From positions 556,001 through 620,000 of the forward strand of contig NZ_CP120368.1 in assembly GCF_029892045.1 (NCBI RefSeq): a stretch of 64,000 bases of DNA, in the 5' to 3' direction. The position numbers and the translations under genes were made by a program. This stretch comes from Sinorhizobium numidicum (GTDB taxonomy: Bacteria; Pseudomonadota; Alphaproteobacteria; Rhizobiales; Rhizobiaceae). Shown in pieces: positions 54,991-63,971 of this stretch (position 1 is its first letter; each line of letters begins with the position of its first letter). The notes beneath the pieces are model-generated. The model was not told the origin of the DNA, did not search any database, and worked only from the letters and a program-made list of their open reading frames with translations.

Positions 54991-55904
54991 ACACGGACAG
55001 CGTCCTCAATGGCTCTGTATTCGGCTATTAAGCTTGCTGAGCCAGTTTCCATCTGAGTCTCGAGTCGTGCCCGCATCAAGCGATATAAGCCAGGGAAAAC
55101 CAAGGGTGTAGCGCTCCGGCGCGAGTAGATTGAGTCCTGAAGCTCACGGGCGAGTCTCTCCGCGTGTGCGCAGTTGTGCTCACCTTTTGCTGCGTGTTTC
55201 CACAAATCCTCGCTCTCCTCTCTTGCTTGATCTTGGCCAGCGGCGGTGTCGCGCTGTCTGACAAATTCACGCATTGTCCAAAGGAGAAGTGGAGATATTG
55301 GCGCAAGAAAAGTCAGCACGAAATCGCCCATGTCCATTTCCGCACGGTGAGCAATTAGTACCAGCGTTGCCACTAGAAAAACCACAACTAGCAGCATCAC
55401 GTAAGCATACATCTTGCGCAGCTTGGCATCGTACCACAAGTTGGTTCGCTGACACATCAGTCGACCAATGTGAGTTGGTACGGTTGAGAAGATTTGCGGA
55501 TACCAATCTCGGAGCTTCCGATCGTCGGATCTTTTGTCAAATGCTGAAGCTTCTTTGTCGATCAACTTCGAATCCAATTTCGGCCCCACAAGGAATTTGT
55601 TCCAAGGAAGATCTAGGACATAAGTGTCAAAGTCTTCGGCAATTCTTGCCGCACGTTTCAGAAGACTACGGTACCAACGGTCGAGTATCCCGACATCCGC
55701 TACAGAAACAGCAATCGCGACTGCCGAAGTGTAAGGCTTGAGGATTGGGTAGGCGATGTTGGCGAAGGCCGCCAGGATAGGAAGCGCGACGGTGAGGATG
55801 ATCTGAGAAATCAGAAGCTGTTTCGCCTGATACCACACCTGGTGGCGAGCCTTCATCAACTTCAGGGCGTGCTCAGTATTCTGTCTCTCCGGTACCATTC
55901 TCAT
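54987..55904 (-). CDS. S-4TM family putative pore-forming effector
   Basis: A 305-residue protein with four membrane spans in two pairs, about residues 30-50, 57-75, 164-186 and 193-211, separated by a soluble loop (DLPWNKFLVGPKL, DWYPQIFSTVP) and followed by a helical tail. The N-terminus (ERQNTEHALKLMKARHQVW) and the arrangement match the SMODS-associated four-TM effector family, predicted to perforate the inner membrane on a nucleotide signal. Its 3' end overlaps the 3' end of the unknown gene at 53593 by four bases, tail to tail. No CD-NTase is in view. The ATG at 55898 is better placed after GGTGGA than the one at 55904. Confidence 0.78.
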   Translation of the reverse strand: MRMVPERQNTEHALKLMKARHQVWYQAKQLLISQIILTVALPILAAFANIAYPILKPYTSAVAIAVSVADVGILDRWYRSLLKRAARIAEDFDTYVLDLPWNKFLVGPKLDSKLIDKEASAFDKRSDDRKLRDWYPQIFSTVPTHIGRLMCQRTNLWYDAKLRKMYAYVMLLVVVFLVATLVLIAHRAEMDMGDFVLTFLAPISPLLLWTMREFVRQRDTAAGQDQAREESEDLWKHAAKGEHNCAHAERLARELQDSIYSRRSATPLVFPGLYRLMRARLETQMETGSASLIAEYRAIEDAVRV

Positions 55905-56360
55905 TCCACCGATGTTCGACCTGAGGCCGTAAAATTCCTTCTGGACATCAGACTAGTGCCGTGACCAGGACGCAGTTGGAAGTTGGTTCTCGATTGTCGA
56001 AGATGTTGCGTGTAGGCGGGAAAATTATTCGTAGTGCCAGTTCGGGCGTGATGCAAACGAAATTGTAAAATATCCGTAGTGCAACCAGCTTGAGGCAGGA
56101 GCAATCGCCGCCCTTGAGCCGGTTCGAGATCCCAAGACAAACTGCTCGATTGTTCGAATGGCATCCATGCAATTTGGTTGTCGACGTAGGATGCTCGACC
56201 GTTGCTGTCGCATTTTGACCGCTTATTGTGCCCCAATAGTCGAACTTGCCGGACGTGCACAACAACGCCTTCTGCGACCGCAAATTGGTCAACCTGGCGT
56301 GAAATAGGTCTGGACACTCCTTTGCCAGTTCGTGCAATGATTGCGGCCACGGGGGCGGAT
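55905..56360. promoter_or_regulatory. Divergent spacer between S-4TM gene and hsdR
   Basis: This 456-bp gap must contain the promoters of both the S-4TM gene and the hsd operon. An open frame leads into hsdR from 56202, but its residues are Cys/Thr/Arg-rich and unlike the family. I see no palindrome, repeat or RNA gene worth naming. Confidence 0.4.
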
Positions 56361-59300
56361 ATGGTTGCATCGCTGAACTTTGAGTTTCTTCGAACGCACG
56401 ACAAACAATTGGCGAATCTGGGCGGGTTCGCGGAGAGTTATTTCCGCACCGATCCCTCTACATCTATCGTCAAGCTGCGGCAGTTCGCGGAGCTCATGGC
56501 GAAGATGATCGCCGCCCGCCATGCGTCCTATCGTGACGAGCGCGAGACCTTCGAGGAGACATTGCGGCGGCTCTCCTATGAGCGGATCATCCCCAAGGAG
56601 CTAGCCGATGTATTCCACGCGTTGCGCAAGGTGGGTAATGTTGCCGTACATCAGGCGAAAGGTGACCACGCGAACGCGCTGACCTCGCTCAAATTTGCTC
56701 GCTCGCTCGGCATCTGGTTCCATCGCACGTATGGGAAGCAACCCGGCTTCAATCCCGGCGCATTCGTGCCTCCACCCGAGCCGATCGATGCGACGACATC
56801 ATTGCGCGAAGAGATTGAGGCGCTGCGACGCAAGGTGGCGGAGACTGAGGATGCTGCCATCGTTGCCCGCCGGGAAGCTGAGGAACATGCCCGCGCCCGA
56901 GAGACAGTCGAGGACCGATTGACGCGCGAGGCGGAGGAGCGAGCGACCTGGGAGCAGCTTGCGCATGAGAGTGAGGTCGAGAAAGTAGCCATTGCCGCCA
57001 AGTTAGCCAGTCTCCAGGCCGAGGCTGAGGCGGCTCCCCGTGCTGAAGCCCTGGAACTCATCCAGCGTGGCGAGCAAGCAGCCGCCAGCATTGATCTAGA
57101 TGAAGGACAGACCCGCGCCATCGTTGACCAGCAGCTTCGAGATCGTGGGTGGGAGGCGGACACGAAGACGCTCCGCTATAGCGCCGGTGTTCGTCCTTCT
57201 AAGGGACGCAACATAGCAATTGCCGAGTGGCCAACTGCAAACGGCCCCGCGGACTATGCGCTGTTCGTCGGCACGATGCTAGTCGGCTTCGTTGAGGCAA
57301 AGCGCCGCCGCAAGAACGTCTCGGCCGCCATCGACCAGGCGGAACGCTACTCGATAGCGATCAATGCCGATGAGTTTAGCTCGGCTGGCGGGCCGTGGGA
57401 CGGGCACCGTGTCCCCTTCGTCTTCGCCGCTAATGGTCGTTCCTATCTCAAACAAATTGAGACCGAGAGCGGCATTTGGTTCCGTGACACGCGGCGTAGT
57501 GTCAACCATCGTCGGGCGCTGGTCGATTGGCCGACGCCGGACGGTCTGACGAGATTGCTCGAGGTCGATGTGGATGCAGCAAACGCGGCGCTCAAGGCTC
57601 GATCGTTTGAGTTTGGCTTTCCGCTCCGCCACTACCAAGAAGCCGCAATACGATCAGTGGAAACAGCGTTGTCAGCCGAGCAGCGGTCAATGCTCGTGGC
57701 GATGGCGACCGGTACGGGCAAGACTAAACTCGCCATCGCGATGCTCTACCGTCTTCTGTCGGCCAAGCGCTTCCGCCGCATCTGCTTCGTCGTGGACCGC
57801 AGCGCCCTGGGGCATCAGACCGAAGGCGAGTTCTCCACGACAAAGGTGGTCTCAGGCAAGACCTTCGCAGAAATCTTCGGTCTGAAAGGCCTTGAGGATG
57901 TGACGCTTGAGGTGGACACTAAGGTCCATATCTGCACGATCCAAGGGCTGGTGAAGCGTGTGCTCTATGCCGCCGACACTTCCGAAGCTCCACCGGTCGA
58001 TCAGTATGACCTGATGGTCATTGACGAATGCCATCGTGGCTACCTCTTGGACCGCGAGATGTCTGACGAGGAATTGAGCTTCCGGAACCAGGACGATTAC
58101 ATTTCCAAGTACCGGCGCGTGCTCGAATACTTCGATGCGGTCAAGATCGGTCTGACGGCCACCCCGGCCCTGCACACGACCGACATCTTCGGCGAGCCGA
58201 TCTTCCGCTACTCATACCGAGAGGCGGTTATTGACGGTTTCCTGATCGACCACGAACCGCCGATCCGCATCGAGACAGCATTGGCACGAACGGGTATCGG
58301 GTTCTTCGGGGGACAACAAGTGGAATACCTCGCTCCCGAAACGGGCGAGATCAACACTGCCGTTCTGCCGGACGAAATCCGCTTCGAGGTGGAACAATTC
58401 AACAAGCAGGTGATCACGCCTGAATTTAATCGCGTGGTGGCCGAGGAGCTGGCTAGGCACATCGATCCAGCGCTTCCCGGCAAGACCCTAATCTTTGCCG
58501 CCACCGATGCTCATGCCGACATGGTCGTGGCTGCTCTCAAGAAGGCATTCGGGGAAGCCTATGGCGAGATCGACGACGCCGCGGTGAGGAAGATCACCGG
58601 CAGCGTGGACAACGTCCAGAACCTGATCCGCTCGTTCCGGAACGACACCAATCCGAAGATCGCGGTCACAGTCGATCTGCTGACGACCGGTATCGATGTG
58701 CCGAAGATCACGAACCTCGTCTTCCTACGCCGGATCAATAGCCGCATCCTCTACGAACAGATGATCGGTCGGGCAACACGCCAATGCCCCGAGATCGGCA
58801 AAGAGGTGTTCCGCATCTTCGACGCTGTGGACCTCTACCCGCATCTCCAGAACCTGACCGACATGAAGCCAATCGTCGTTAACCCATCGATCAGGTTCGA
58901 ACAGCTTGTCCGCGAAATGGTTGAGGCGACTGACGATCACCAGCGCGAGACGATCCGCGAGCAGATGGCCGTCAAGCTGCGTCGCCGTCTCAGGAACCTG
59001 CCCGAGGAAGCCCGGCAACGCTTCGAGGCGGTAGCGGGGGAGACGCCGGAGGCGATGTTGCAGCGGCTGCTCGAAAGTGAGGCGCCCGCGCTCGCCGCCT
59101 GGCTGAGGGACCGTGCGGCCATTGGCCCGATCCTCGACTGGCAGTCGGACGGCAACAATCCTCGCTATGTGCCGATCTCCCCCCATAGTGATGAGGTGGT
59201 TGCCGTCACGCGGGGCTACGGAGATGCTGAAAGGCCGGAAGATTTCCTCGATAGCTTTGCAGCTTTCGTGCGCAACAACGTCAACAGCATAGCCGCGCTG

Positions 59301-59738
59301 AAGATGGTCGTGACGCGCCCGCGTGACCTGACCCGCGCCGACCTGAAGGAGCTTCGCCTCGCACTCGACCGCAGCGGTTACTCGGAAGCCAATCTGCGCC
59401 GGGCATGGGCTGACGCGAAGAATGAGGAGATTGCTGCCTCAATCATTGGCTTCGTGCGCCAGGCAGCCATTGGCGACCCGCTGATCCCTTACAAGGACCG
59501 CGTAAAATCGGCGATGCGATCCATTGTGGCGGGCCGCCGGTGGACTGAACCACAGAGGCAATGGCTAGATCGCATCGAGCGCCAAATGATACTGGGCATT
59601 GTGCTTGACCGCACTTCTTTTGAAGAGGAGCCATTCGCCGGGTTGGGTGGATATTCCCGCATCAACCGGGTACTAGAGGGCCAACTCGAGAGTGTTATCA
59701 CTCAACTGCATCAAAAAGTCTGGGAGAGAGTCGCCTGA
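56361..59738 (+). CDS. hsdR: Type I restriction enzyme R subunit
   Basis: A 1125-residue motor-nuclease subunit. An N-terminal DUF4145-like helical domain (about 1-125; ELADVFHALRKVGNVAVHQ) is followed by a coiled coil (about 145-240). The PD-(D/E)xK nuclease has D298 in PADYALFVG and E312-x-K314 in FVEAKRR. The SF2 translocase has Walker A MATGTGKT (448-455), DECH (555-558), TATP (599-602) and TTGIDVPK for motif V. HsdR cuts unmodified DNA after translocation and needs HsdM and HsdS, encoded directly downstream. The start at 56361 is the first ATG in family-like sequence; GGGGGCGG lies just before it. Confidence 0.93.
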   Translation: MVASLNFEFLRTHDKQLANLGGFAESYFRTDPSTSIVKLRQFAELMAKMIAARHASYRDERETFEETLRRLSYERIIPKELADVFHALRKVGNVAVHQAKGDHANALTSLKFARSLGIWFHRTYGKQPGFNPGAFVPPPEPIDATTSLREEIEALRRKVAETEDAAIVARREAEEHARARETVEDRLTREAEERATWEQLAHESEVEKVAIAAKLASLQAEAEAAPRAEALELIQRGEQAAASIDLDEGQTRAIVDQQLRDRGWEADTKTLRYSAGVRPSKGRNIAIAEWPTANGPADYALFVGTMLVGFVEAKRRRKNVSAAIDQAERYSIAINADEFSSAGGPWDGHRVPFVFAANGRSYLKQIETESGIWFRDTRRSVNHRRALVDWPTPDGLTRLLEVDVDAANAALKARSFEFGFPLRHYQEAAIRSVETALSAEQRSMLVAMATGTGKTKLAIAMLYRLLSAKRFRRICFVVDRSALGHQTEGEFSTTKVVSGKTFAEIFGLKGLEDVTLEVDTKVHICTIQGLVKRVLYAADTSEAPPVDQYDLMVIDECHRGYLLDREMSDEELSFRNQDDYISKYRRVLEYFDAVKIGLTATPALHTTDIFGEPIFRYSYREAVIDGFLIDHEPPIRIETALARTGIGFFGGQQVEYLAPETGEINTAVLPDEIRFEVEQFNKQVITPEFNRVVAEELARHIDPALPGKTLIFAATDAHADMVVAALKKAFGEAYGEIDDAAVRKITGSVDNVQNLIRSFRNDTNPKIAVTVDLLTTGIDVPKITNLVFLRRINSRILYEQMIGRATRQCPEIGKEVFRIFDAVDLYPHLQNLTDMKPIVVNPSIRFEQLVREMVEATDDHQRETIREQMAVKLRRRLRNLPEEARQRFEAVAGETPEAMLQRLLESEAPALAAWLRDRAAIGPILDWQSDGNNPRYVPISPHSDEVVAVTRGYGDAERPEDFLDSFAAFVRNNVNSIAALKMVVTRPRDLTRADLKELRLALDRSGYSEANLRRAWADAKNEEIAASIIGFVRQAAIGDPLIPYKDRVKSAMRSIVAGRRWTEPQRQWLDRIERQMILGIVLDRTSFEEEPFAGLGGYSRINRVLEGQLESVITQLHQKVWERVA

Positions 59739-61228
59739 TGAATGGCCCCCGTTCGCGTGAAATTGTTCAGAAACTCTGGGGCGCTAGCAAGAGCCTCCAA
59801 GGTGGCGGCGTGAGCTACTTTGAGTACGTGACTGAACTTACCTACCTGCTCTTTCTCAAAATGCTGGAAGAGGTAACGCGCAATGGGAAGCGGTTGCAAG
59901 ACGGGATACCGGCTGATTGCCGATGGGCCTACCTCAGACGACTGGAGGGGCAGGAGCGTCTAGATCACTATCGCGCCGTGTTGCTCAAACTTGGCACGAG
60001 CGCAGATGTCACGTCGCCTTTGGTTAAGCAGGTATTTACCGATGCCAAAACTTCCATCACCAAGCCCACGGCGCTTGCCACCTTGATTTCGACAATTGAC
60101 GCCGTGGATTGGTACGCTGCGGAAGAAGATGGGCTCGGAGACCTGTATGAAGGACTTTTGGAGCGTACGACCTCTGAGCGCAAAAGCAAAGCGGGCCAAT
60201 ACTTCACGCCTCGGGCGCTGATAGAGAGCGTCGTCCGATTGATGCAGCCAAAGGCCAGGGAGATCATTCAGGACCCGGCGGCGGGAACCGGCGGCTTCCT
60301 GATTGCAGCGCACAGGCGTATCCTCAAGGACACCGACGATCTGACGACCTTGTCTCCGGAGACGGCCTTTTTTCAGAGAAATACCGCGCTGCAAGGATGT
60401 GAACTGATTCCTGGAACACATAGGCTGTCTACAATGAACATGCTTCTGCATGGTATAGACACGCCTATCCAACCTTTCGATACTCTTTCGTCAGAGGGAG
60501 AAAGCCTAGACAGAGCCGATCTAGTTATCACAAACCCGCCGTTCAATAAATTCCCGGATAGAGTCTTCAGAAGCGATTTTTCCATTACTGCTGACCAACG
60601 GAAGGGACCGCTCGCCTTTGTCGAGCATATCGTCCGAGCGCTCAAGCCCGGTGGTCGCGCCGCCGTAGTGGTTCCGGATAACGTGTTGTTCGAGGACAAT
60701 ACGGGCAGACGCCTCCGCACCTGGCTGATGGACCTCTGCAACCTTCACACCATCCTGCGCCTTCCAACTGGCATTTTCTACGCACAGGGGGTCAAGACAA
60801 ATGTCCTATTTTTTCGGCGGGGGGTAACCGACAGGGGCAACACCAGCTCAGTCTGGGTCTACGACATGCGCGCCAACATGCCCGCCTTTGGCAAGACCCG
60901 ACCGTTGACCGTTGCCGATTTCGCGGACTTCGAGTCAGCTTATGGCATCGATCCGAACGGGGGTTCCGAGCGGCAGGAGCAGGGTGAGGAAGGTCGGTGG
61001 CGCAGCTTTAGCCGTGAGGCCATTGCCGCACGTAATGACAATCTCGACATTGCCTGGCTGCGCGACACAGAGGCCGAAGCCGAGGAGGCGCTCACCGAGC
61101 CCGAGGACATCGCCGCCGCCATCATCGGTCACCTAAAGGCCGCGCTGGTGGAGATCGAAGCATTGTCCGAAGAGCTGGAGCCGGATAACGTTGGCGAGGC
61201 TGCGGCGATCGCGGAGGCGGCGGAATGA
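59738..61228 (+). CDS. hsdM: Type I modification methyltransferase subunit
   Basis: A 496-residue N6-adenine methyltransferase: N-terminal HsdM helical domain (YFEYVTELTYLLFLKMLEE), AGQYFTPRALIESVV, SAM motif I DPAAGTGGF (179-187) and catalytic NPPF (266-269). It methylates the HsdS target site and takes part in the restriction complex. The ATG shares one base with the hsdR stop (TGATG). The acidic C-terminal tail (EALTEPEDIAAAIIGHLKAALVEIEALSEELE) is a likely docking helix. Confidence 0.95.
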   Translation: MNGPRSREIVQKLWGASKSLQGGGVSYFEYVTELTYLLFLKMLEEVTRNGKRLQDGIPADCRWAYLRRLEGQERLDHYRAVLLKLGTSADVTSPLVKQVFTDAKTSITKPTALATLISTIDAVDWYAAEEDGLGDLYEGLLERTTSERKSKAGQYFTPRALIESVVRLMQPKAREIIQDPAAGTGGFLIAAHRRILKDTDDLTTLSPETAFFQRNTALQGCELIPGTHRLSTMNMLLHGIDTPIQPFDTLSSEGESLDRADLVITNPPFNKFPDRVFRSDFSITADQRKGPLAFVEHIVRALKPGGRAAVVVPDNVLFEDNTGRRLRTWLMDLCNLHTILRLPTGIFYAQGVKTNVLFFRRGVTDRGNTSSVWVYDMRANMPAFGKTRPLTVADFADFESAYGIDPNGGSERQEQGEEGRWRSFSREAIAARNDNLDIAWLRDTEAEAEEALTEPEDIAAAIIGHLKAALVEIEALSEELEPDNVGEAAAIAEAAE

Positions 61229-62721
61229 GTGAAATGCCGCGACGATGGACTGGCGCGACAATCGAAGACGTCACGCACTACGTTCAACGGGGCAAGTCAC
61301 CCAAGTATGTGCCCCACAGTGAATTGCCCGTGATAAATCAAAAATGCGTACGTTGGTCTGGCGTTGATGAAGCTCACCTTAAGTATGTCGATCCATCTCA
61401 GTGGAGTGCATGGGGTGAAGAGCGGTTTCTCCGAGATGGCGACATCCTATGGAACTCGACTGGGACCGGAACCATTGGTCGCGCTGCGATCTTCCGCGGA
61501 TTGACAACAGCTCAGAGGGTTGTTGCAGACAGCCACGTGACGATTGTCCGAGCGAACGGCGCGGTGTTGCCGGACTACCTTCATCGATTAATTCAATCGC
61601 CTTCGGTCCAGTCGAAGCTCGATGACATGCAGTCAGGGTCAACAAACCAAGTAGAACTGAGCAAAGCAGAAGTCCTGGCGACACCTGTTCCCCTTGCCCC
61701 GCTCCCCGAACAGCAACGGATCGTGGCGAAGATCGACAGCCTCACCGGCAAATCCAGACGCGCTCGCGAACACCTCGACCACATCCCCCGCCTCGTCGAA
61801 AAGTACAAGCAGGCTGTGCTAGCAGCGGCCTTCCGAGGGGATTTAACGCGGGAGTGGCGTCGGCGTTATGGTGACATCGCTCCGGTGGCCCACGAGATGG
61901 CACTCCAAAGGGCAGAGTTAGCCCAGAAATATCGTCAAAAGCATTACGATTGTAATGAGGTCTTCGTTGCAAACGGTTCTGAACCATTCGCTGTCCCGAC
62001 GGCCTGGAACTGGGTAAGGGCGGAAGCTATCTGCGGCTTCATTACTAAAGGAACGACACCTCACGCGTCTCAGTTGCAATCGGGGACTGGCGATGTGCCC
62101 TTCATCAAGGTCTACAACCTCACTTTTGATGGCAGCCTAAATTTCACTGTGGAGCCGACTTTCGTCTCTCGATCCACGCATGAAGGATTCCTCGCCCGGT
62201 CGAGGGTGCTGCCCAATGATGTGCTAATGAACATCGTTGGGCCGCCTCTTGGTAAAGTAAGTATTGTGCCCAGCGATGCACCTGAATGGAACATTAACCA
62301 AGCAATTGCCGTGTTCCGCACAATACCATCTGTGTCAGCCGCGTTTCTAGCGAAATGGCTACTTGCCGACGACCTAGTTCAATGGGGGGTTTCGCGTTCC
62401 AAGGCTACAGCTGGTCAAAGCAACCTGACACTTGCTATCTGCCGTGACCTTCCTATACCTCTTTGCTCACTCAGGGAACAACAGCAGATTACCCGTCGTA
62501 TTGATACGGCTTTCACGTGGATCGACCGCCTTGCCTCCGAAGCAACCAACGCCCACAAGCTGATTGACCATCTCGACCAAGCCGTGCTCGTCAAAGCCTT
62601 CCGTGGCGAACTCATACCGCAAGATCCGGACGACGAACCGGCCAGCGTTCTCCTTGACCGGATCAGGGCAGAGCGTGGCGCGGCCCCAAAGGGCAATCAG
62701 GGGCGGACCAAGCAATCATGA
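61225..62721 (+). CDS. hsdS: Type I restriction-modification specificity subunit
   Basis: A 498-residue protein with the HsdS layout: two variable target-recognition domains (about 1-150 and 255-400), each followed by a conserved helical spacer (PLPEQQRIVAKIDSLTGKSRRAREHLDHI and REQQQITRRIDTAFTWIDRLASEA). The two spacers are similar, as usual for this internally repeated subunit. It determines the split recognition sequence. The ATG overlaps the hsdM stop by four bases. The AFRG motifs (AAFRGDLT, KAFRGELI) close each half. Confidence 0.94.
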   Translation: MSEMPRRWTGATIEDVTHYVQRGKSPKYVPHSELPVINQKCVRWSGVDEAHLKYVDPSQWSAWGEERFLRDGDILWNSTGTGTIGRAAIFRGLTTAQRVVADSHVTIVRANGAVLPDYLHRLIQSPSVQSKLDDMQSGSTNQVELSKAEVLATPVPLAPLPEQQRIVAKIDSLTGKSRRAREHLDHIPRLVEKYKQAVLAAAFRGDLTREWRRRYGDIAPVAHEMALQRAELAQKYRQKHYDCNEVFVANGSEPFAVPTAWNWVRAEAICGFITKGTTPHASQLQSGTGDVPFIKVYNLTFDGSLNFTVEPTFVSRSTHEGFLARSRVLPNDVLMNIVGPPLGKVSIVPSDAPEWNINQAIAVFRTIPSVSAAFLAKWLLADDLVQWGVSRSKATAGQSNLTLAICRDLPIPLCSLREQQQITRRIDTAFTWIDRLASEATNAHKLIDHLDQAVLVKAFRGELIPQDPDDEPASVLLDRIRAERGAAPKGNQGRTKQS

Positions 62722-63077
62722 CTGTCTACGAAAGCACTTTGACCCCCGGCAACTTCACGCTCCGGGGCACATGGCCGCACATCTACATCACCCCGTTTCT
62801 GAAGCTGCTCCCTGCTGACGTGTTCGGTGGAACAACGAAATACGACCGTGCGCCGAGGTCTGTCCGACTAGATTTTGGGCCCCTCTGTACGGACACGTTC
62901 GTACCGACGAACAAAAAGGGCAAGCCGCGCTATTTCTTTCAGGATCGCCTCTTCGTCCGCGAATTCTTCGTCAGGACCGGCGCGAAGCCGGGCGATACCG
63001 TGGTGTTCGAGCAAGTGACGCCCTATCATTTCCGGCTGTCCCTCAGGACGGTCGGAGGCAAGCTCATCACGGCGTGA
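62718..63077 (+). CDS. Fourth gene of the hsd operon, possible B3-fold DNA-recognition protein
   Basis: A 119-residue protein whose ATG overlaps the hsdS stop by four bases, so it is made with the restriction system. It looks like a small beta-barrel. The segment RLFVREFFVRTGAKPGDTVVFEQV resembles the B3 pattern of a short helix followed by GD-x-V-x-F, seen in plant B3 factors and in the DNA-binding domains of EcoRII-like and BfiI-like restriction enzymes. This is a motif-level inference, not a firm assignment. It could bind DNA, modulate HsdS or restrain restriction. Confidence 0.7.
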   Translation: MTVYESTLTPGNFTLRGTWPHIYITPFLKLLPADVFGGTTKYDRAPRSVRLDFGPLCTDTFVPTNKKGKPRYFFQDRLFVREFFVRTGAKPGDTVVFEQVTPYHFRLSLRTVGGKLITA

Positions 63078-63338
63078 GAAGAGAGGACGACGAAACTCGC
63101 TGCCGATTGGAATGACGGGAACGCCAACATGATCACCAATGATCAGCGGCTGGGAAAACTGCCTCCGCGATCACCGGGGATCGTTCCGCCTACATGACGA
63201 CACCCAGACCTTTCCGCACGGCCACATTAGCTTTCCAAATCCGGTCGTCGTCTGCATCGATACCACTGGCGGCTCACCTTTCCCCACGCTAGAAATCGTT
63301 CTCTACTATCGGTTGGGGCGGCATCGGAGGGAAGGGCT

Positions 63339-63971
63339 GTGCGCACTTTGTTTGGCGTGAGACTATGGGTGGCGTTCTGGGTCCTGGCATTGGGTCTTGT
63401 CTTGACAAGCCCCGGCCTCGCCCAGGAACTAGCACCCACGGCCAGACCAGCAGAAACCGCAGAGGAACTCACTTTCCTCGCTGTGATCAACAACTACGCA
63501 CAAATTGTCGGGGGTGCCGTCGCTGCAGCTGCCGCAATCCTCGGACTTCCCCTTCTGTTGCAGAACTACCGTAAGACGAGAGCAGAGATCGAGAGGATCG
63601 AGCTGGAGTCGGCCCAGATAAGGGCGGGATTGACCACACGTGTGTTGCCTGAGGATAAATCAGCTGAAGCATTCAATCTCAATATCGAGGGTGACAGCAA
63701 TGCCGTTCAGATCACCGCTGATCCACGGTTATCAGGTCCGCTCATTCTGCTGGTGGATGTCTTCATCGGCTTTTTCTACTACCAGCTAGCGAGTCTGGCT
63801 GTGTCAATCCTGCCGATCTATCCGCTGGACAACGCTATCCACATCGCAGTCTTCGCGGTGGTCTTCATCCCGATATTCCGCGCAGCTCGGAACCTTAAGA
63901 GAGACTGGGGACCTCTGGCTTTCACGAGTGTCAAAGCCGTACAGGCAGAAACTCGCGCCCCCTCCGATTAG
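63339..63971 (+). CDS. Membrane protein with signal peptide, unknown
   Basis: A 210-residue protein starting at GTG. A signal-like segment (WVAFWVLALGLVLTSPGLAQ) is followed by a first span (YAQIVGGAVAAAAAILGLPLLL), a charged helix (NYRKTRAEIERIELESAQIRAG), a soluble stretch (FNLNIEGDSNAVQI) and two further spans (ILLVDVFIGFFYYQLASLAVSIL and AIHIAVFAVVFIPIF). I do not recognise a family. It lies 261 bp after the hsd operon, a gap in which I see no credible gene, and may belong to another island unit that continues past the window. Confidence 0.6.
   Translation: MRTLFGVRLWVAFWVLALGLVLTSPGLAQELAPTARPAETAEELTFLAVINNYAQIVGGAVAAAAAILGLPLLLQNYRKTRAEIERIELESAQIRAGLTTRVLPEDKSAEAFNLNIEGDSNAVQITADPRLSGPLILLVDVFIGFFYYQLASLAVSILPIYPLDNAIHIAVFAVVFIPIFRAARNLKRDWGPLAFTSVKAVQAETRAPSD

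Noticed and set aside
56202..56360. 53-codon N-terminal extension of hsdR
   Set aside because: The added residues are Cys/Thr/Arg-rich and unlike HsdR; the DUF4145-like domain begins properly at 56361.
63139..63360. 73-codon frame between the hsd operon and the last membrane protein
   Set aside because: No ribosome site, an unlikely composition and overlap with the start of the better-supported gene at 63339.
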